From NCBI GenBank assembly GCA_963734955.1, contig CAVTJO010000012.1:124001-188000 (forward strand): 64,000 nucleotides of DNA, read 5' to 3'. The notes beneath the pieces are model-generated. The model was given only the letters and a program-made list of their open reading frames with translations, was not told where the DNA came from and made no database searches. This DNA is from UBA11986 sp963734955. Lineage in GTDB: Bacteria > Bacteroidota > Ignavibacteria > UBA10030 > UBA6906. Both the position numbers and the translations under genes were made by a program. Shown piece by piece: positions 17,373 through 28,100 of this stretch. Each line of letters opens with the position of its first letter. Position 1 is the stretch's first letter.

Positions 17373-18212
17373 CTATCCCTTCACACTTCCAAGTGTCAAT
17401 CCCGAAACAAGGTACTTGCTCAACGCAAGGAAGAGAATCACCACCGGTATCGTCACGATGATCGACGATGCACCGTAGAGTCCCCACTCGGTGGACATGT
17501 TTGACTCGAATGACTTCAAGCCAAGCGGGAGAGTCCAGAGGTCTGAGTCCTGCAGAATCTGGGCGGCGACGAGATACTCCGACCATGCGGTCATAAACGA
17601 GAAGAGCGCAGTGATTACAAGGGCAGGAGCAGCGAGGGGAAGGATGATCTTGTAGAATGCCTGGAACTGATTGCAGCCATCGATACGCGCCGCCTCTTCC
17701 AGACTGTACGGGATCGTGTCGTAGTATCCCTTCATCGTCCAGATCGTGAACGGCAACGCCGTGGCTGTGTAGATGATGATCACACCGAGGTACGTATTGA
17801 TGAGTCCAAGGTTGATGAGCATGATGTAGAGCGGCAGCAACAACATCGTCGCAGGGAACATCTGCGTGGTGAGCAGACTCAGCAACCCCATCTTCTTGCC
17901 GATGAAATTAAAGCGCGAGAAGGCATACCCCGTCATCGAAGCCAGCACGACGCCTGTCAGCGTTACCACGAGCGAAACCAGGGTGCTGTTCCACAACCAT
18001 GTCGCAAACGGACGATCCCTGAACAGCTCGATGTAGTTCTTCCACGTTGCGTTGTCCGGAATGATCTCCAGCGATGTTGAAAGAAGTCTGTCAGCCGGAC
18101 GGAGGGAAATGGTCACCACTTGTAGGACGGGATATACGGCAATCACGGCGAACACCATCAGTGCAAGATAGGTGAAGAAGAGTCGAAGGAAGCGTGGGGA
18201 GATCATCGGCAA
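17373..18212 (-). CDS. Maltodextrin-type ABC transporter permease (MalG-like)
   Basis: The 279-residue inner-membrane protein has six helices and the ABC-importer EAA loop EEAARIDGCNQFQAFYKIIL, with the MalG pattern GYYDTIPYSLEEAA before it. It pairs with the MalF-like permease upstream and the binding protein at 19296, and would bring maltodextrins into the cytoplasm. It is separated from malF by 190 bases that hold an inverted repeat, which is unusual for subunits that normally overlap. No MalK ATPase gene is present in the window. Confidence 0.92.
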   Translation of the reverse strand: MPMISPRFLRLFFTYLALMVFAVIAVYPVLQVVTISLRPADRLLSTSLEIIPDNATWKNYIELFRDRPFATWLWNSTLVSLVVTLTGVVLASMTGYAFSRFNFIGKKMGLLSLLTTQMFPATMLLLPLYIMLINLGLINTYLGVIIIYTATALPFTIWTMKGYYDTIPYSLEEAARIDGCNQFQAFYKIILPLAAPALVITALFSFMTAWSEYLVAAQILQDSDLWTLPLGLKSFESNMSTEWGLYGASSIIVTIPVVILFLALSKYLVSGLTLGSVKG

Positions 18213-18293
18213 ATACTAAGACGGATATATGGAATGGTGGATATGTGAATTCACCGGCGACAAACTGTTCAAAGGCCGAACCTTCGTCACGCC

Positions 18294-18353
18294 GAGCGGA
18301 GTCGAGGCGTCTATTCTGTGCTCTTGACAGGGTTCGACTTCGCTCACCCTGTC
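18294..18353. repeat. Intergenic inverted-repeat element between malF and malG
   Basis: GAGCGGAGTCGAG (18294-18306) pairs with TTCGACTTCGCTC (18333-18345), with only G-T wobbles as mismatches, and a second stem GACAGGG/CCCTGTC (18326-18332 and 18347-18353) encloses the right arm. The words match the palindromic intergenic repeats scattered through many Bacteroidota and Ignavibacteria genomes. Between malF and malG it could act as an RNA hairpin that adjusts the ratio of the two permeases. Confidence 0.6.
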
Positions 18354-18402
18354 CCGAATGCCTGGAATTCGTACTTAGTTCCAGCAACGATTCAGGCCAA
18401 TC

Positions 18403-19299
18403 CTAATACGCCGCCTCCGTCGCCTTGGTTCTGTTCATAAAAAACAGACTGAACATCAACAAGAGGACAAAGATCACCATTGACAGCGCTGCTGCATACC
18501 CGTACCTGTACAGGTTGAACGCGGCCTTGTATACAAACGACACGAGGATGTGTGTCTGATCGGATGGCTCACCCGCGTTGCTGACAAGCCAGACAATGTT
18601 CAGATTGTTGAACGTCCAGACAGTTCCAAGAGTGATTGCCGGAATCATCACCGGACGAATCAGCGGGATCGTGATCTTCGTGAGCTTGTGATACCATGAA
18701 GCACCGTCGATATCGGCGGCCTCATAGAGCTCGTGCGGGATGCTCTGCAGGGCACCGAGGGCAATCACCATCATGAACGGAAAGCCGAGCCAGATATTGG
18801 TCAGGATGCACGCGATGAACGCCTCGGTTGGACTCTTCAACCACTCCACGGCCGGCATATTCAGATACTTTGTGATGATCAGGTTGATCGAACCGTACTC
18901 GTAGTTGAACATTCCTCTCCATGTCAATGCAACAATGTACTGAGGAATTGCCCATGGCAGAATCAACAGTGTCCTGAAGAGCGGCTTTCCTTTCACTTCC
19001 TTCTGATTCAACAAGAGCGCCAGAAACACACCGAGGACAACATGGAACACGAGGTTCACGACTGTCCAGATGATCGTCTTCCCCAACACCACATAGAAAT
19101 CGGGCTGCGTCGGCTCGGTGAACACCTTGATGTACTGGGTGAGCCCGACAAGCGACCAGTCCTTGATATGGCGGAGGTTCATGTTCGAAAACGAGATGAC
19201 GATGTTGTACAGGAACGGGTACAACACCACCGCAAACAGAATGAGAAACGCGGGAGCAACAAGAAATGCGATGAACAGTTTGTGCGCAGTGCGGTTCAT
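18403..19299 (-). CDS. Maltodextrin-type ABC transporter permease (MalF-like)
   Basis: The 298-residue product has six membrane helices and the EAA loop YEAADIDGASWYHKLTKITI, as in MalF/UgpA sugar permeases, but lacks the long extra N-terminal segment of E. coli MalF. Its ATG overlaps the stop of the binding-protein gene (ATGA at 19296-19299), so translation is probably coupled. It forms the channel with the 17373 permease. Confidence 0.92.
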   Translation of the reverse strand: MNRTAHKLFIAFLVAPAFLILFAVVLYPFLYNIVISFSNMNLRHIKDWSLVGLTQYIKVFTEPTQPDFYVVLGKTIIWTVVNLVFHVVLGVFLALLLNQKEVKGKPLFRTLLILPWAIPQYIVALTWRGMFNYEYGSINLIITKYLNMPAVEWLKSPTEAFIACILTNIWLGFPFMMVIALGALQSIPHELYEAADIDGASWYHKLTKITIPLIRPVMIPAITLGTVWTFNNLNIVWLVSNAGEPSDQTHILVSFVYKAAFNLYRYGYAAALSMVIFVLLLMFSLFFMNRTKATEAAY

Positions 19300-20531
19300 T
19301 CGTTCATCTCTTTGATCTTCCGGAGCGCAAGGTCCTGCATGTCCTTTGCCGCCTGTTCGGGTGTCTTTGCGCCACCCAGCACAGCCTGGTAACTTGGTCT
19401 CATCGCATCCCAGATTGCCCGCAGCTCCGGAACAACAGGCATCGTCCGACCATGCTCAATTTGGAGGGCGGAGTTCCTCAGAATGTCGTTGGTCTGAACG
19501 AATTCGGAATTGACTGCCTCGATGCGCGTGGGCATGGTGTTCAACTCCCTGGCTGTCTGCAGTTGCATGTCGGGCTGCATCAGAAACTTGAGCAGCTCGA
19601 GAACCAGCTCTCGCTTCTCCGGTGAAACATTTGCATTCAGCGAAAATCCTTTCGGCGAAACCATCGGCTCGCACCACAACCCTGTGCTCACAATCTTTGG
19701 AAGCGGGGCAACCCCAATGTCGATGCCTGCCTTCTTATATCCGGCCCATGACCAGTCTCCATTGATGATCATTGCACTCTTGCCGTCTTTGAACAAAGCA
19801 TCGGCAATATTGTAATCCGCCTCACCGGGAATGATCTTGTACTTGTCTCTCAAATCGCGGATAAACTTCAACGCATCGACCATGGCCTTGCTATCAAGCG
19901 TTGGCCGACCATCATCGGTCATTACCCATCCGCCAAAACCCGTAAGGAACGGGATGAAGAAGAAGGGCTCGGTGTAATTCCAGGCGAGAGCATACTGATC
20001 AATTTTGCCGTCACCGTCGATGTCTCGCGTGAGCTTCTTCCCCATCTCAATCAACTCGACGTCCGTCCGCGGAGGAGTCGACACAAGCTTTTTGTTGTAG
20101 ACGAGCGTGAGATGGTTGCCGAGTTTGTCGGCAATTTGATAGAGGTGCCCCTTGTAGTATGTCAATCCTTTCGGAATGAACGAGTCGAGATAACTCTTGT
20201 CGAACAGGTTTTCCATCGGCTCGATGATGCCCATAACCTCAAACGGGCCGACCATGTCGGACGGGCCATACACAAGGTCCGGCCCCTGGCCTGCGATTGC
20301 TGCAACGATGAACCCCGAGCGTAGCTCCTCGGTCTCCTTGTAAATCTCTTCTGCGGTTACTCCCGGATGCAGCACCATGAATTGCTTCAGTTGAGCGTTA
20401 AGCACGAGGCGCTCGTCCACTCGCATCTGATGCCAGATGACAATATGCATCGGGTCCTTCTTGGGGGTGCATCCCGACCACCAGATAGCCAATGCGATGA
20501 TGAGGACCGTCAGTACTCGAAGACGAGGCAT
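19296..20531 (-). CDS. Maltodextrin-type solute-binding lipoprotein (MalE-like)
   Basis: The 411-residue extracellular-solute-binding protein family 1 member starts with a lipoprotein signal (LIIALAIWWSGC). The body follows the family order: IVIWHQMRVDE, LVYGPSDMVGPFEVMG, DKLGNHLTLVYNKK, DIDGDGKIDQYALAW, MIINGDWSWAGYKKAG and a C-terminal EQAAKDMQDLALRKIKE. It should deliver maltodextrins to the MalF/MalG pair. The start overlaps the end of the GH13 gene by 22 bases. In a two-membrane cell the lipid anchor would place it at one of the membranes facing the periplasm. Confidence 0.92.
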   Translation of the reverse strand: MPRLRVLTVLIIALAIWWSGCTPKKDPMHIVIWHQMRVDERLVLNAQLKQFMVLHPGVTAEEIYKETEELRSGFIVAAIAGQGPDLVYGPSDMVGPFEVMGIIEPMENLFDKSYLDSFIPKGLTYYKGHLYQIADKLGNHLTLVYNKKLVSTPPRTDVELIEMGKKLTRDIDGDGKIDQYALAWNYTEPFFFIPFLTGFGGWVMTDDGRPTLDSKAMVDALKFIRDLRDKYKIIPGEADYNIADALFKDGKSAMIINGDWSWAGYKKAGIDIGVAPLPKIVSTGLWCEPMVSPKGFSLNANVSPEKRELVLELLKFLMQPDMQLQTARELNTMPTRIEAVNSEFVQTNDILRNSALQIEHGRTMPVVPELRAIWDAMRPSYQAVLGGAKTPEQAAKDMQDLALRKIKEMNE

Positions 20532-22450
20532 TGGCCGGGGGATAAGGTCACGTGGATATGCGAGTCCCTAACGTCGATCTTTCCCTTGTCAAGAAGATCG
20601 ACGAGCTGCTTTTTCTCCGAATCAATTCTCACCGAAACGGCCTGGTTCGATCCAAAATCAGAGTTGGCAACGACCGCCACTCTTTCTTTCCGCGAATCGT
20701 CGATTCTGGCAAAGGCGATGATGTGTTCGTTGTTCTCGTGAAGCATGACGAACGATTGCGGATCAGAATTGACGATGCTCTGCTGATATCGTTTCCGGAT
20801 CTCCGAAAGTATGGCAACCCATTCAGGGAACTGCTCCTCGCTCAGCCAATTGTATCCGTACTCGCTGAACAACGGGAGCTTTTCCGACGGCAGTTGTTTC
20901 AGCTGGTCGACACTGAAGTCGAGACCGGTATTAATAGGATAGCGCTCCGCCAGCTCGAATCCGGAGTGGATGAATGGAACTGCTGGAAGAAAGCTGTTGA
21001 TCACCCATGACCATTTGGAGTAAAGAGATCCGCCAGGACGCGATGCGGCCCTGGGCGTATTGTGGTTCTCCGGAGTTGCGAAAAACGGAATCGGGAACCC
21101 CTCGGTTGCCATCCGCTTGCACAGTGCCTTCATTCGTGCCGGATGATGCTGGTCTATCCAGCAGTACCCGAACACGGCATTGTAGCCCTCCTCCCTGCTT
21201 TTGCGCGTGACGGAGAAGTTCTCATCCCAGAATGCGAAGTCTGGATTCAGCTTGCGGGCACTGCTCACCATCTCGGCTTTCAATTGCATCGGCAGGGCGT
21301 GACCCATGTCGATCATCACCCCGTCAATGTGAAACTCTTTCTGATAATATGGAATGATGCCGATGATCTTATCCCATAGAGGCTTGTTGACATGTTGCTG
21401 CTGAGCGAGACGGGAATCGTACATGCGGATGGTGTTGTAGGCAATGTAATTGAAGTCCGCATGGTCGTACATCCGCAGATACGTGACATCGCCCCACGGC
21501 GGCTGGTTGTCATCCGGAGGCCAATCAGCAAACGCTCCGGGAATCTTCACGCGTGTGCCGTCGGACAATTTCCCAATGTACTTGCCATCTTCTTTCAGAA
21601 CGGAGTCGTGGGAAGGCGGAGGCGTGAAGAAGTCCCTGTACACTTTGTGAGGCGGAATGAGATTGTCGAACCGATGCTCCCGAACTTCATGGTGGATCCT
21701 CTGCAATTCATCATGTGCAAACAACGGGGATCCGTATCTCCCTTCATCATGATGGTGCTGGTCGCGAAGGGCAATCTCCTCCTTGATCCAGTAGAACCAC
21801 TCCGGATGTTCCTTTACCCAGTCAGCATCCTTCGCCGCAGTGCGGAAGACAAACTCCACCACAACACGGAAACCCATCACATGCGCAGCCTCAACAAATG
21901 CCTGGAACTCCGTCTTGGCACCAACACCGAGCACGGGTTCTGATTGATTCTCATCCAACTCGTACGGATTTTTGATGGCGTAGGGTGAGCCAAGTGAGCC
22001 CTTGTTTCCGTCGCGACCGATTGAAGTGATTGGAAGAAGGTGAATTGTGTTTGCGCCCAAATGTCGAATGTACGGCAGAAGCGCAATTGCCTTGAGAAAC
22101 GTACCTGTCTCACGAAAGCTCTCGTTGCCCGGTGAAATACTGAGCTTGCCGTCTCCATCATGGTCAAATGCCGTCGTTGTCCGAACGAACATGTTGTAGA
22201 TGACCGCGTGTTTCGTCCACTCTCCGCCGGTCGCAGTCCCGGGCCAGTTGCTCTCCGATTTCTTCACATCCTTGATCGCGTTGAGGTAGAATTCAAATGG
22301 GTCCACCTTCACGCTTTTGGGCTTTCCGGAGCGAGATACCCATGCTGACGGGACGTGGTATGTAAACTTGTGTTTGCCGAGCTCTTTTCGTCCTTGCTTC
22401 AGGGCCTCCTCCAACGAAGCGAGAGCCGGGGTCGATGGTGTCTTGCTCAT
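20510..22450 (-). CDS. Cytoplasmic GH13 enzyme resembling Thermotoga maltosyltransferase
   Basis: The 646-residue protein has no signal peptide. Its pattern follows the Thermotoga maltosyltransferase, a GH13 enzyme that moves maltosyl units between glucans: KGSLGSPYAIKNPYELDE, RTAAKDADWVKEHPEWFYWI, IPYYQKEFHIDG, IDMGHALP and INTGLDFS all have counterparts there. Catalytic Asp (IDMGHALP) and Glu (FWDENF) are kept. Unusual are GVMID where GH13 enzymes have GxRxD (Arg replaced by Met), ENHNTPR where an Asp is expected (Asn), and EFVFRTAA in region I. It may be a divergent transferase or a catalytically altered protein. It lies 3 bases after the GH57 gene and overlaps the MalE gene. Confidence 0.82.
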   Translation of the reverse strand: MSKTPSTPALASLEEALKQGRKELGKHKFTYHVPSAWVSRSGKPKSVKVDPFEFYLNAIKDVKKSESNWPGTATGGEWTKHAVIYNMFVRTTTAFDHDGDGKLSISPGNESFRETGTFLKAIALLPYIRHLGANTIHLLPITSIGRDGNKGSLGSPYAIKNPYELDENQSEPVLGVGAKTEFQAFVEAAHVMGFRVVVEFVFRTAAKDADWVKEHPEWFYWIKEEIALRDQHHHDEGRYGSPLFAHDELQRIHHEVREHRFDNLIPPHKVYRDFFTPPPSHDSVLKEDGKYIGKLSDGTRVKIPGAFADWPPDDNQPPWGDVTYLRMYDHADFNYIAYNTIRMYDSRLAQQQHVNKPLWDKIIGIIPYYQKEFHIDGVMIDMGHALPMQLKAEMVSSARKLNPDFAFWDENFSVTRKSREEGYNAVFGYCWIDQHHPARMKALCKRMATEGFPIPFFATPENHNTPRAASRPGGSLYSKWSWVINSFLPAVPFIHSGFELAERYPINTGLDFSVDQLKQLPSEKLPLFSEYGYNWLSEEQFPEWVAILSEIRKRYQQSIVNSDPQSFVMLHENNEHIIAFARIDDSRKERVAVVANSDFGSNQAVSVRIDSEKKQLVDLLDKGKIDVRDSHIHVTLSPGQCLVFEY

Positions 22451-22453
22451 GAG

Positions 22454-25120
22454 TTAATGCTTGCCGAATGTATCGTTTACAAAAATGACTGAAGATGATT
22501 GAGCAGCAACCCGATATGACCGGTTGTTTCCAGAGAACTCCTCTCCGGGCACCCACTCTCCTCTTCGACCGCTGTTTGTGTATTTGTACTGGATCTCCTC
22601 GCCGATGGAAACAGCAATTTGCAACGACCACACCCCATCGTTCGGCGTGAGATCACCGTGAGTCCCGTCATCATACATTCTGACGCTGTTTGGCGTCCAC
22701 GATCCAAGTTCGGGAGTACTGCCGACGATGTACAAGGCATCAACGACCTTTTCGGCTTTGGCATTGCAGGTGAACGTCACCAACTGGCTTGTCCCTAAAC
22801 TCTGAGCCATGGTTCCCTGTCCCGCAGAGCCTGACTCACCATCCTTTACAATCGGATCGAAGCCTGGAGACATGATGTCCGCTCCAGCAAGTCTGGCTGA
22901 TTTGTAGACGTTGTTGAGATGAATTCTGAATGCATCATCAAAGGGCTTGTCTCCGCCCGGTGCCGACTGATCATTGCCAAACCACCAGTACCAATCCGAC
23001 CCCTCAGCGGCGTACATTTCCTCCCACGCACTATACGCCTGCCACGCTTTCGTGCCACGCCTGGGAGCATCTTTCGTCGGATCCGGTCTGGTAATTCCGG
23101 ACTTTCCAAGATCCTCCCTTGTCCGCAGAAGGTATTCCCAAGCGCGGTTTTCTTCCGGTTCCCCAATCCAGGTGTCAAAGTTTCCATTTATCCACGATCC
23201 CGGCCAGAGTCGCTCCATTTTTGGGAGACCACCAATGGGATGAGGTTTAATTCCCCGGCTGGAATTGCCTATCAGGTATTCACTTGTACTTGTTGTTATG
23301 ATGCTATGACTTGAATAAGCCTTGGAGAGTTTGTGGTATAGGGCATTGAGGAATTCCTTGCCATCCATGTCTTGCCGATACCATTCCCAGGCATTCTCAC
23401 CATCGAGGATTACTGTTATCAGAACATCCGGCTCATTCTCTCCGGGAGCACGAGACAGAATTGTCTGGACGAAATCCTCTGCGGCGTCTTCACCCTTGTA
23501 GGTTTGATACTTGAACCCTATCCGGTCCGATAGCTCAGTTTCCCTGAACACCAGAGCCATGAATGGTCCCTCCTGTGACTTCAGAGGTCCCATTCCTCCC
23601 GCCGCTAATTTGTTGCTGGCGTAGAAAGCGTATGGAGTTGTGTTAGGTTGATTCGGCGGAGTCGACTTTGCCAAGACTCTCACGTCACTCGCAGTCCATG
23701 TAATTCCATTCTGACTGAACACTTCCAACACCGGTTGTGCTACTGCACCTTCACCCGGCCACATTCCGCTGGGAGGCGCACCAAAAATTTCCGTATACAT
23801 CTTCACGGCCTTGGCCACCTGCGCGTTCGCGTCTTCGGGATAGCTGAACCGGGTCGGCCTCGGGTCGGTTGGCTGACAGGTTCCGGCCAGATCGGAATCG
23901 TAGATCAACGGAAGAATCGGATGGTAATACGGCGTTGTGATAATCTCTACCTGCCCACGATGTTTTACCGGATCATAGCGAAGCTTCTTATGGATGGGTA
24001 CGATATTCGCCATCACCTTGTACGCTTCGGCAACCATGCGTTGACAGTCGGCCTCTGTAATCTTCTTCTTCAGATAGAACCTCTTATCGGAACGGAACTC
24101 TACGTAGTCGGTGAGGTCCACAACAGAACCATCGGGGAGTTTCACTGAACCCAGCAAGAAATCCGGGTCGAAGTAGGCAAGATAGAACCAGAACTTGATC
24201 TCCCTCAACTCCTGCGTCGTGAAGATATCAAACCCCGGCATCCGATCCACATTGAGCTTCGCTTTGAGAGCCGCATATTGAGGAAACCGGTCGATCATTA
24301 CCTCACTGATCCCGAATGCATTCCATGCTCTTTCATACAACAGTGCTTTATCGGTGCTGTCGAATTTCTCCGTTGGCTTGAGTGCGAGGTCAATCCACGG
24401 ATCCGTCTTCCCTTTCCACTTTCTCCAGAATGCGGCAACGTTGATCCTCGATCGTTTCGCATCAACGAAGGGTTTCAGGCGATTCACGTAGTACTCCCGG
24501 AGTTGAAGGAGAAGCGAAGAGGTGAGGTTGATGGTGCAATGCACGTCCGGATACTTCTGCAACATGGCGGCCATATCATAGTAGTCTTTCGTCGCGTGTG
24601 TCCGCACCCACGGTCCCTGCAATTGATCCTTGTCCGGGTCGACATAGAGCGGCTGATGTTGATGCCAGATGATGTTCAGATAGACTGGCTTTGTTCCTGT
24701 CTTCATCGGGTAATCATCAGTGGTGTTCGGCATCGGCTGGGATAAAGTACTGGTAAGCTGAATTTGGTACGACGTGGTTAGAACAAAGATGGAGTTCTTG
24801 TCCGATCTATTATAGTTCTCCACCAGCGCAGGGTTCCCCGGGTCGTTCTTATACTTCTGACCATCAATGAGAAATTTGTATTGGTACATCCCAGGGTCCA
24901 GCCTCTTGACCAACGACCAATGGCCGCCTCCCGTGTTTTCCATCGCGGACCCATTTTTCGCCCAGCCGTTGAAGTCGCCGACAAGGGCAACCGATATGGC
25001 TGTTGAATCGACGAAGGTGAACCTGACACCGTCTCCGACAAATTGCGGTTGACTACAAACCCGGGTGAGAGTCCAGACACACGACAAGAGTATGATGGAA
25101 AATCTGTAAGGCCGCGTCAT
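22454..25120 (-). CDS. Secreted GH57 amylopullulanase-like enzyme with N-terminal E-set and C-terminal CBM20
   Basis: The protein has 888 residues from ATG 25120. A signal peptide is followed by a CBM48/E-set module (VALVGDFNGWAKNG, YQYKFLIDGQKYKNDP), a GH57 catalytic domain and a C-terminal starch-binding CBM20-like module (LYIVGSTPELGSWTP). GH57 motifs visible are IIWHQHQPLY, the nucleophile Glu in GMWPGEGAVAQP, and the acid/base Asp in LITVILDGENAWEWY. GH57 enzymes of this layout hydrolyse alpha-1,4 and often alpha-1,6 links. The start codon overlaps the stop of the T9SS amylase (ATGA), which selects 25120 over upstream starts. Confidence 0.9.
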   Translation of the reverse strand: MTRPYRFSIILLSCVWTLTRVCSQPQFVGDGVRFTFVDSTAISVALVGDFNGWAKNGSAMENTGGGHWSLVKRLDPGMYQYKFLIDGQKYKNDPGNPALVENYNRSDKNSIFVLTTSYQIQLTSTLSQPMPNTTDDYPMKTGTKPVYLNIIWHQHQPLYVDPDKDQLQGPWVRTHATKDYYDMAAMLQKYPDVHCTINLTSSLLLQLREYYVNRLKPFVDAKRSRINVAAFWRKWKGKTDPWIDLALKPTEKFDSTDKALLYERAWNAFGISEVMIDRFPQYAALKAKLNVDRMPGFDIFTTQELREIKFWFYLAYFDPDFLLGSVKLPDGSVVDLTDYVEFRSDKRFYLKKKITEADCQRMVAEAYKVMANIVPIHKKLRYDPVKHRGQVEIITTPYYHPILPLIYDSDLAGTCQPTDPRPTRFSYPEDANAQVAKAVKMYTEIFGAPPSGMWPGEGAVAQPVLEVFSQNGITWTASDVRVLAKSTPPNQPNTTPYAFYASNKLAAGGMGPLKSQEGPFMALVFRETELSDRIGFKYQTYKGEDAAEDFVQTILSRAPGENEPDVLITVILDGENAWEWYRQDMDGKEFLNALYHKLSKAYSSHSIITTSTSEYLIGNSSRGIKPHPIGGLPKMERLWPGSWINGNFDTWIGEPEENRAWEYLLRTREDLGKSGITRPDPTKDAPRRGTKAWQAYSAWEEMYAAEGSDWYWWFGNDQSAPGGDKPFDDAFRIHLNNVYKSARLAGADIMSPGFDPIVKDGESGSAGQGTMAQSLGTSQLVTFTCNAKAEKVVDALYIVGSTPELGSWTPNSVRMYDDGTHGDLTPNDGVWSLQIAVSIGEEIQYKYTNSGRRGEWVPGEEFSGNNRSYRVAAQSSSVIFVNDTFGKH

Positions 25121-28100
25121 TTCAGAAGAAGCATCCTTTTTGTGAGCGAGTGTCCGGAGGCCTGCAGCCTGTAAAAGTAGACACCGCTCCCAACGTGGGC
25201 ACCGGCCGAGTTGCAGCCGTTCCATACCACGCTGAATGTTCCTGCACTCATCTCCTGATCAACGAGGGTTTGAATCTCCCTGCCAACAACATCATAGACC
25301 TTCAATGTGACGGCTCCGGTGCTTGGCACCTGGAATCGCATGCTCGTCGATGGATTGAAGGGATTGGGGTAGTTCTGCTCAAGGGACAGTTCCTTCGGCA
25401 CACCCGGGGCTTCCTCTTTTACCGCCGTAAGGGGAGGGAGCACCAGGGTTCTCTGCACAGCGTCAATCACAAAAACTCCCACAGCATACGCCGGCAGATT
25501 CACGACGAGGCCGGTGCTGCCGCCACTAAACGTGACGGTAGAATACGTAGCATTGTAGAGATCACTCGCTTGGTATTGAACTCCATCGGAGACACCTTCG
25601 ACGCTGGGAGGATTCCCCCCCGAGGTCAATGTCACTGTCACAGTACGGGCGACACCTTCAAGGTTGGCAACCACGACACCGTTCTGCCCCGAGTACGGCC
25701 GTGTGTAAGCATACACTCCACCGAAATCCGTGTTGACTCTCACCATCTGTTGGGTTGTAAATGCTGGAAATTGTTTCCGGATCTGGGCGAGCTTCTGATA
25801 ATGAGGCATCAGGATTTGAGCCTGGGGGCCTGCCCAGTTGATCACACCGCGACGCCGCTGATCGTAGTTCGTAATTCCCAGTCCCCAGCCAACTTCCTGA
25901 CCGGAGTATACCTCAGGCATACCTACGGCAAGCAACACTGCAGTTGAGTACGCGATTGCCCGCTGTCTAGCGATGGAATCCGGATCAATGCCGCTTCGAC
26001 CAAAAAGATAGATGGCTCTGTCTTCATCGTGATTCTCAAGGAATCTCATGAAATACGAATTTGGCCCCGGCAGGAATCCCATCCCTGCAGTCGAGCTGTT
26101 GTTCCTCAGCTTCTGATCCAATCCATTCACACGACTCGCAGCCGTTTGCGTCCACAACGAGGAGTTCTGAGTGAAATCCTTGAGAAGCCAATCGTAGGCA
26201 GATTCAACTCCACCCGGCCCACGCGTATCCGAATTATCCGCATACAGTTGTTCGGTACCGGTGCCAACTCCCATCGCCTCACCCAGAAGATAGATATCCG
26301 GCTTGATATGTTTCAAGAGCTGACGCAAGGGTCGGCCGAACTCATTCTCACCTCCGTTCGGACTGTTCGTCCTGATGTGAGGTCCCCAGTACACGTCGAG
26401 CCTGAAGCCATCGACTCCCGCGTTCTGAACCCAGTATTTGTGAACACCGAGCATCTCGTGCCGCAAGTCGAGGTCCGCGTAGTTGAGGTTAAGGAGCTCA
26501 TCGCTGAACGGTCCATAGTACACGAACCCGTCGGACGTTATGGCTTCAGAAAGTTGGCCAAGCTGAACTCCGGTGTATGGAATGAATTGATGTTGGTAGT
26601 AACTCCAGTATCGCGAATCCGCACCAAACAACCGGGCATTGGCCACGAACGAATGACCGGCACTCGAATGGTTGGGTGTGATATCAAGAATCACTTTCAT
26701 CCCGAGCTGATGTGCACGCGCGACAAAATTACTGAGGTCCTGGTTTGTTCCGTACTCAGGAGCAACACTGTAGAAGTCTGTGATGTCGTATCCGGGTCCG
26801 CCACCGTTGTTGATGGGATAGTTATTCCTCATGACCGGCATCAGCCATATGATGTTATATCCCATTGCAGCAATTCGGTTGAGATCCGGGTAGGCGGCGT
26901 TGATGGTTCCTTGCACCGTGTGCGATTTGAAGAACATTTCATACAACCTGCCTGCCCTCACCCATTGCGGGACGGATGCGAGGGTTGGAGTACCGATCGG
27001 TTGACCCGTGCGAACGATGAAGTAGTTCCGAGTTGTGTCCCGGTTGCCATTGGCATCCTGAGCAATCAATCCAAAGTAGTACTCGCCTGCTGTTACAGGA
27101 GCGGCAACGGTGATCGTCGAAGCTGTGGATCCGTTGATCCCCCCAATCGGCGTGGGATTTGTCGGATCTTCGGACCAAAGAAATGTCAGTGTTTGAGATT
27201 GACCCGAGTCTGGATCCGTGCTCCCCGTTGCCTGCAACTGGATCGTTGCACCCTGGTCCTGAAATGTGATGAGAGCGTTGGGGGCGTGATTGACAAGATA
27301 TGTATACGTTACCGGGTCAGACGAGAGAAGTGTCCCACTCGAATCAGCAAGACTCTGAAATGAATTGAGCCCTTCAACAAGACTGACAGTCGTGGAGTAT
27401 CTTCCATTGGACACCACTGCAGCGGTCGTGTCGGTGCCATTCCGGACAATCTTTACTTCGGTCACCGAAGCATTCTGAACGATCCCGCGAAGAACTCTTG
27501 CCGGGTTAAGTGTCGAGAATCCGCCCTGAGAGGTTATCTGAACAAATCCCGCCTGCGACACAAAGGACACGGTGTCAGCATTGGAGCCACCGGCACTCGT
27601 TGCTGCGCGAACGATCATCGTATGGCTTCCATTGGCGAGCGGGGAAGGAATCGCGTAACTCAATTGCTTCGTCGAAGTGTTGTATGATGCACCGATGCCG
27701 GTCAAGGTCGTTCCGTCGATACTTATTCGTATCGAAGAAGTATCTACTGTCGCCCCCACCTTAGGGTAGATAAAAGCTGTCACCGTCGGTGTTCCTGTCG
27801 GGACAATTCCTATTCGCTGGTTGGGAAGAACCTGGTAAAATGTCGGATCTCTGAGAATGATGAATGAGTTGTTATTGTCCGAAGTATTCACATGGTGGTT
27901 CAGTGGATCATTCGGCCAGGGAGCGGCGCCCGTATAGAAAAATTTGTACTGATACGCACCGGGAATCGACCCACCCGGCTGACCTCCTACCGCAAGCCTT
28001 GCATTTCTGATCCAGAGATTTCCACTTTGATTTATCATTGGCCACGCCGCGTTGTTCCAGCCATTGAACTCGCCCGGCACGGAATAGCCGGTGTGGCCCG

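Noticed and set aside
20510..22450. GlgE (maltose-1-phosphate maltosyltransferase) as the identity
   Set aside because: The EHPEWF segment is shared with GlgE, but the IDMGHALP, TPR and PINTGLD regions follow the Thermotoga maltosyltransferase more closely, and GlgE partners (maltokinase, trehalose synthase) are absent.
26029..27363. 444-residue open frame on the plus strand
   Set aside because: It is entirely antisense to the T9SS GH13 gene, whose four catalytic regions are intact in the other strand; composition is low-complexity and no family pattern is visible.
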